From Alphaproteobacteria bacterium (GTDB lineage: Bacteria; Pseudomonadota; Alphaproteobacteria; Micavibrionales; UBA2020), in NCBI GenBank assembly GCA_029266795.1, contig JAQSWE010000130.1, positions 1-6,989 on the forward strand: a stretch of DNA of 6,989 bases, read 5' to 3'. Below the pieces are notes generated by a model, which was not told where the DNA came from, ran no database searches, and worked only from the letters and a program-made list of their open reading frames with translations. Positions 5,399 to 6,989 of the stretch are shown one piece after another (position 1 is the stretch's first letter; each line of letters starts with the position of its first letter). The position numbers and the translations under genes were made by a program.

Positions 5399-6106
5399 TC
5401 AGGGCAACATGCCGCCCGCCTTGGGCGGTTTCGGCGGTTTGTTCTGGTTGGCGGCTTCTAGTTCTTTAGGGTTGTCGAGGCGGAAGTGGCGGACCAGTTT
5501 GCCGTCTTCGTATTCGGCAACCGTCGGTGTCGCGTTCGGCACGCGGGCGCGTTTTGTCCAGCCGGCATTGTCGGGCTGCGGCGTTTCCTGAAAGCCCAGC
5601 ACGACATCGAAGGCGCGCATGATGCCGGAATGCGAAACGACCAATACCGTCTCACCACGCGCAAGGCGTGGCTGCACTTCGGTGTCGAAGAATTTCTGGA
5701 CGCGGTCGACGACCTGCTGGTCGCTCTCCCCGCCCGGCAGCGGCTTGTCGAAGCGGCGGCCGTAATTGACGATTTCGGGATCGGTCTTGTGGTTGCGGCC
5801 CGTGAAATCGCCGGTATGCAGCTCCGCGATTTCCGCGCGCTGCTCCACATCGAACTTGCCGTCTTTCAACAGATGCGTCTGGTTGCCCGCGGATTCCAGC
5901 GCGAGCGCAGCGGTGTTAAACGCGCGGCTAAGGTTGGATGCGTAGGCCTTGTCGAACTGGAACACGCTGATGACGCGCCCTGCTTCCCTCGCCTGTTCTT
6001 CACCCGTCGCGTTCAGCGGGATATCGCGCTGGCCGGTCATGAGGTGCTGGACGTTGTAATCGGTCTGTCCGTGGCGGAGGATGACGAGGGTGCCTTTGTT
6101 AGCCAT
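5399..6106 (-). CDS. histidine phosphatase, phosphoglycerate mutase-like paralogue 3
   Basis: A 235-residue cytoplasmic histidine phosphatase, directly downstream of gpmA. Catalytic core: LRHGQTDYN with Arg11 and His12, Thr24-Gly25, Arg61, Glu95 and His159. Altered mutase positions: ERxYG is ELHTG, the NK lysine is His106, the Arg-Arg pair is Gly116-Arg117, and HGN is HSG. It is visibly close to paralogue 1, sharing RHGQTDYN, HSGIM and EYEDGKLV. The last 25 residues form a Pro/Lys-rich tail containing KPPKPPK. The start overlaps the end of gpmA by 8 bp and has AAGAAAG six bases upstream inside gpmA, so translation is probably coupled. A hairpin follows the stop. Confidence 0.9.
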   Translation of the reverse strand: MANKGTLVILRHGQTDYNVQHLMTGQRDIPLNATGEEQAREAGRVISVFQFDKAYASNLSRAFNTAALALESAGNQTHLLKDGKFDVEQRAEIAELHTGDFTGRNHKTDPEIVNYGRRFDKPLPGGESDQQVVDRVQKFFDTEVQPRLARGETVLVVSHSGIMRAFDVVLGFQETPQPDNAGWTKRARVPNATPTVAEYEDGKLVRHFRLDNPKELEAANQNKPPKPPKAGGMLP

Positions 6107-6716
6107 TCGCTGCTTTCTTGATGAAGTAATTCTTTTGCTTCTGCGCCTTGTCCATTTCGAACACGAGCGGCACGCCGGTCGGGATTTCCGCGCTGTTGAT
6201 GTTTTCAGGCGTGTTTTCCTCGAGGATGATCAGCATCGCGCGGAGCGTATTGCCATGCGCGGCGATCAGTACGTTTTTGCCTTCTTTCAGCAGCGGTTCG
6301 ATGTTGGCTTTGTAGTACGGGCGGACGCGGTCAACGACATCCTTCAGGCTTTCGCCGTTGGGCGGCTGCACGTCATAGGAACGGCGCCAGATATGCACCT
6401 GCTCCTCGCCGAATTTCTTGCGCATCTCGTCTTTGTTCAGGCCGGTCAGGTCGCCGTAGTCGCGCTCGCGCAGGTCGTCGTGTTTCACGAAGTCATGCTG
6501 CTGTCCGGCTTCCTTCATCGCGAGCGACGCGGTGTTGTAGGCGCGTTTCAGGGTGGATGTGAAAACGGCATCGAACTTGATGTTCTTCAGCGACTGGCCG
6601 GCGGATTTTGCTTCCTCGATGCCCGTCGCGCTCAGGTCCACATCGGTGAAACCGGTGAATTTGTTTTCCTTGTTCCATTCGCTTTCGCCATGGCGGAGCA
6701 GCACGAGGTAATTCAT
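6099..6716 (-). CDS. gpmA: 2,3-bisphosphoglycerate-dependent phosphoglycerate mutase
   Basis: A 205-residue cytoplasmic glycolytic enzyme that interconverts 3- and 2-phosphoglycerate through a phosphohistidine. All key positions are present: LLRHGESEWN with Arg8 and His9, FTG at 20-22, Arg58, the intact ERDYGDLTGLNK (Glu84, Arg85, Tyr87, Lys95), the WRRSYD Arg pair at 111-112, and the second box AAHGN with His154 and Asn156. It is shorter than the roughly 250-residue E. coli enzyme, as is usual for alphaproteobacterial forms. The ATG at 6716 is chosen because AAGG lies 7 bases upstream and family members begin a few residues before the RHG motif; an upstream start at 6782 would add 22 unrelated residues and include the promoter. 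It is the first gene of the operon. Confidence 0.95.
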   Translation of the reverse strand: MNYLVLLRHGESEWNKENKFTGFTDVDLSATGIEEAKSAGQSLKNIKFDAVFTSTLKRAYNTASLAMKEAGQQHDFVKHDDLRERDYGDLTGLNKDEMRKKFGEEQVHIWRRSYDVQPPNGESLKDVVDRVRPYYKANIEPLLKEGKNVLIAAHGNTLRAMLIILEENTPENINSAEIPTGVPLVFEMDKAQKQKNYFIKKAANG

Positions 6717-6747
6717 TTTCAGGCCTTTTTTCCAATGTTGTATGGTT

Positions 6748-6776
6748 ATGGTATATGCCGGATGGCGGTTTGACAA
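6748..6776 (-). promoter_or_regulatory. sigma-70-type promoter for the gpmA operon
   Basis: On the minus strand TTGTCA (6776-6771) is followed after 17 bp by TACCAT (6753-6748), about 31 bp before the gpmA ATG. The -35 box matches consensus at five of six positions and the -10 box at four. It would drive gpmA and probably the five genes after it. Confidence 0.6.
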
Positions 6777-6831
6777 CCTCAATCTGGCCGCCTTTTAAGT
6801 AGCGAAATTCGCCTTTAATAACAACTGGAAA

Positions 6832-6989
6832 TCACTTGGCCGTGACGGGCTTGCGGTACCTCGTTTTATAGCGTTTGGCGAATTCCAGCGCGGGGCGTTC
6901 CAGCAGGAAATAGGACAGGCTGGCGACGATGAGCGTCAGGATAATCGTGACGGGCAGCGTCACCGTCCAGTCGCGCCCGACAATCGTAT
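6832..6989 (-). CDS. acyltransferase-3 family membrane protein, C-terminal fragment
   Basis: An open frame enters from the right edge and ends at TGA 6834-6832, giving the last 51 residues. They contain a hydrophobic segment (TLPVTIILTLIVASLSYFLL), then ERPALEFAKRYK and a basic end. A final membrane helix followed by SYxxxERP and a basic tail is typical of the OafA-type acyltransferase-3 family (PF01757), integral membrane enzymes that O-acylate sugars of lipopolysaccharide, capsule or similar polymers. The family call rests on this short piece only. The gene ends about 115 bp upstream of gpmA on the same strand; the gap holds the gpmA promoter and no clear terminator. Confidence 0.75.
   Translation of the reverse strand, partial: TIVGRDWTVTLPVTIILTLIVASLSYFLLERPALEFAKRYKTRYRKPVTAK

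Noticed and set aside
6717..6782. Extended N-terminus of gpmA starting at 6782
   Set aside because: The added 22 residues do not resemble the family, the region contains a good promoter, and the ATG at 6716 has a ribosome binding site.
6805..6827. Short GCGAA-A-TTCGC inverted repeat as a terminator of the acyltransferase gene
   Set aside because: The stem is only 5 bp with a one-base loop, and no T-run follows on the minus strand.

Overview
The window looks like chromosomal DNA from an alphaproteobacterium, without phage or transposase genes. Evidence: mostly GC-rich coding sequence with short gaps and overlapping genes, the short (205-residue) form of cofactor-dependent phosphoglycerate mutase familiar from alphaproteobacteria, a 3-hydroxybutyrate dehydrogenase, and an intergenic palindromic repeat of a style common in such genomes. 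I cannot name the genus. Three stretches are clearly more AT-rich than the rest: the gene fragment at the left edge, the small gene at 2038-2538, and the spacer at 5258-5398.

Layout. At the left edge (1-132, minus) is the start of an unknown gene. Next is a D-3-hydroxybutyrate dehydrogenase (215-997, minus) with its own consensus-like promoter. A 398-bp gap without genes (998-1395) holds two back-to-back promoters, a perfect 16-bp palindrome and a pair of inverted GC-rich hairpins (REP/BIME-like). Two plus-strand genes follow: a 204-residue soluble protein that may be a worn-down HD-domain relative, and an AT-rich, TTG-started, membrane-anchored protein. They converge on a long minus-strand operon.

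The operon is the centre of the window. It reads right to left: gpmA (6099-6716), three further phosphoglycerate-mutase-like histidine phosphatases (5399-6106, 4568-5257, 3855-4529), a signal-peptide protein with a C-terminal membrane anchor (2989-3858), and a small lipoprotein (2576-2992). A promoter (TTGTCA, 17 bp, TACCAT) lies just upstream of gpmA. The genes overlap by 8, 4 and 4 bp at three junctions and are separated by 141 and 38 bp at the other two. gpmA keeps every mutase residue I can check. The three paralogues keep the catalytic core (RHG, the later Arg, Glu and the second His) but have lost residues that hold the phosphoglycerate substrate, and each ends in a Pro/Lys-rich tail. 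The likeliest reading is duplication of gpmA followed by change to phosphatase or other activity, perhaps linked to the two envelope proteins made from the same transcript. At the right edge (6832-6989, minus) is the C-terminal end of an acyltransferase-3 type membrane protein.

No tRNA, rRNA, CRISPR array, insertion sequence or convincing intrinsic terminator is visible.
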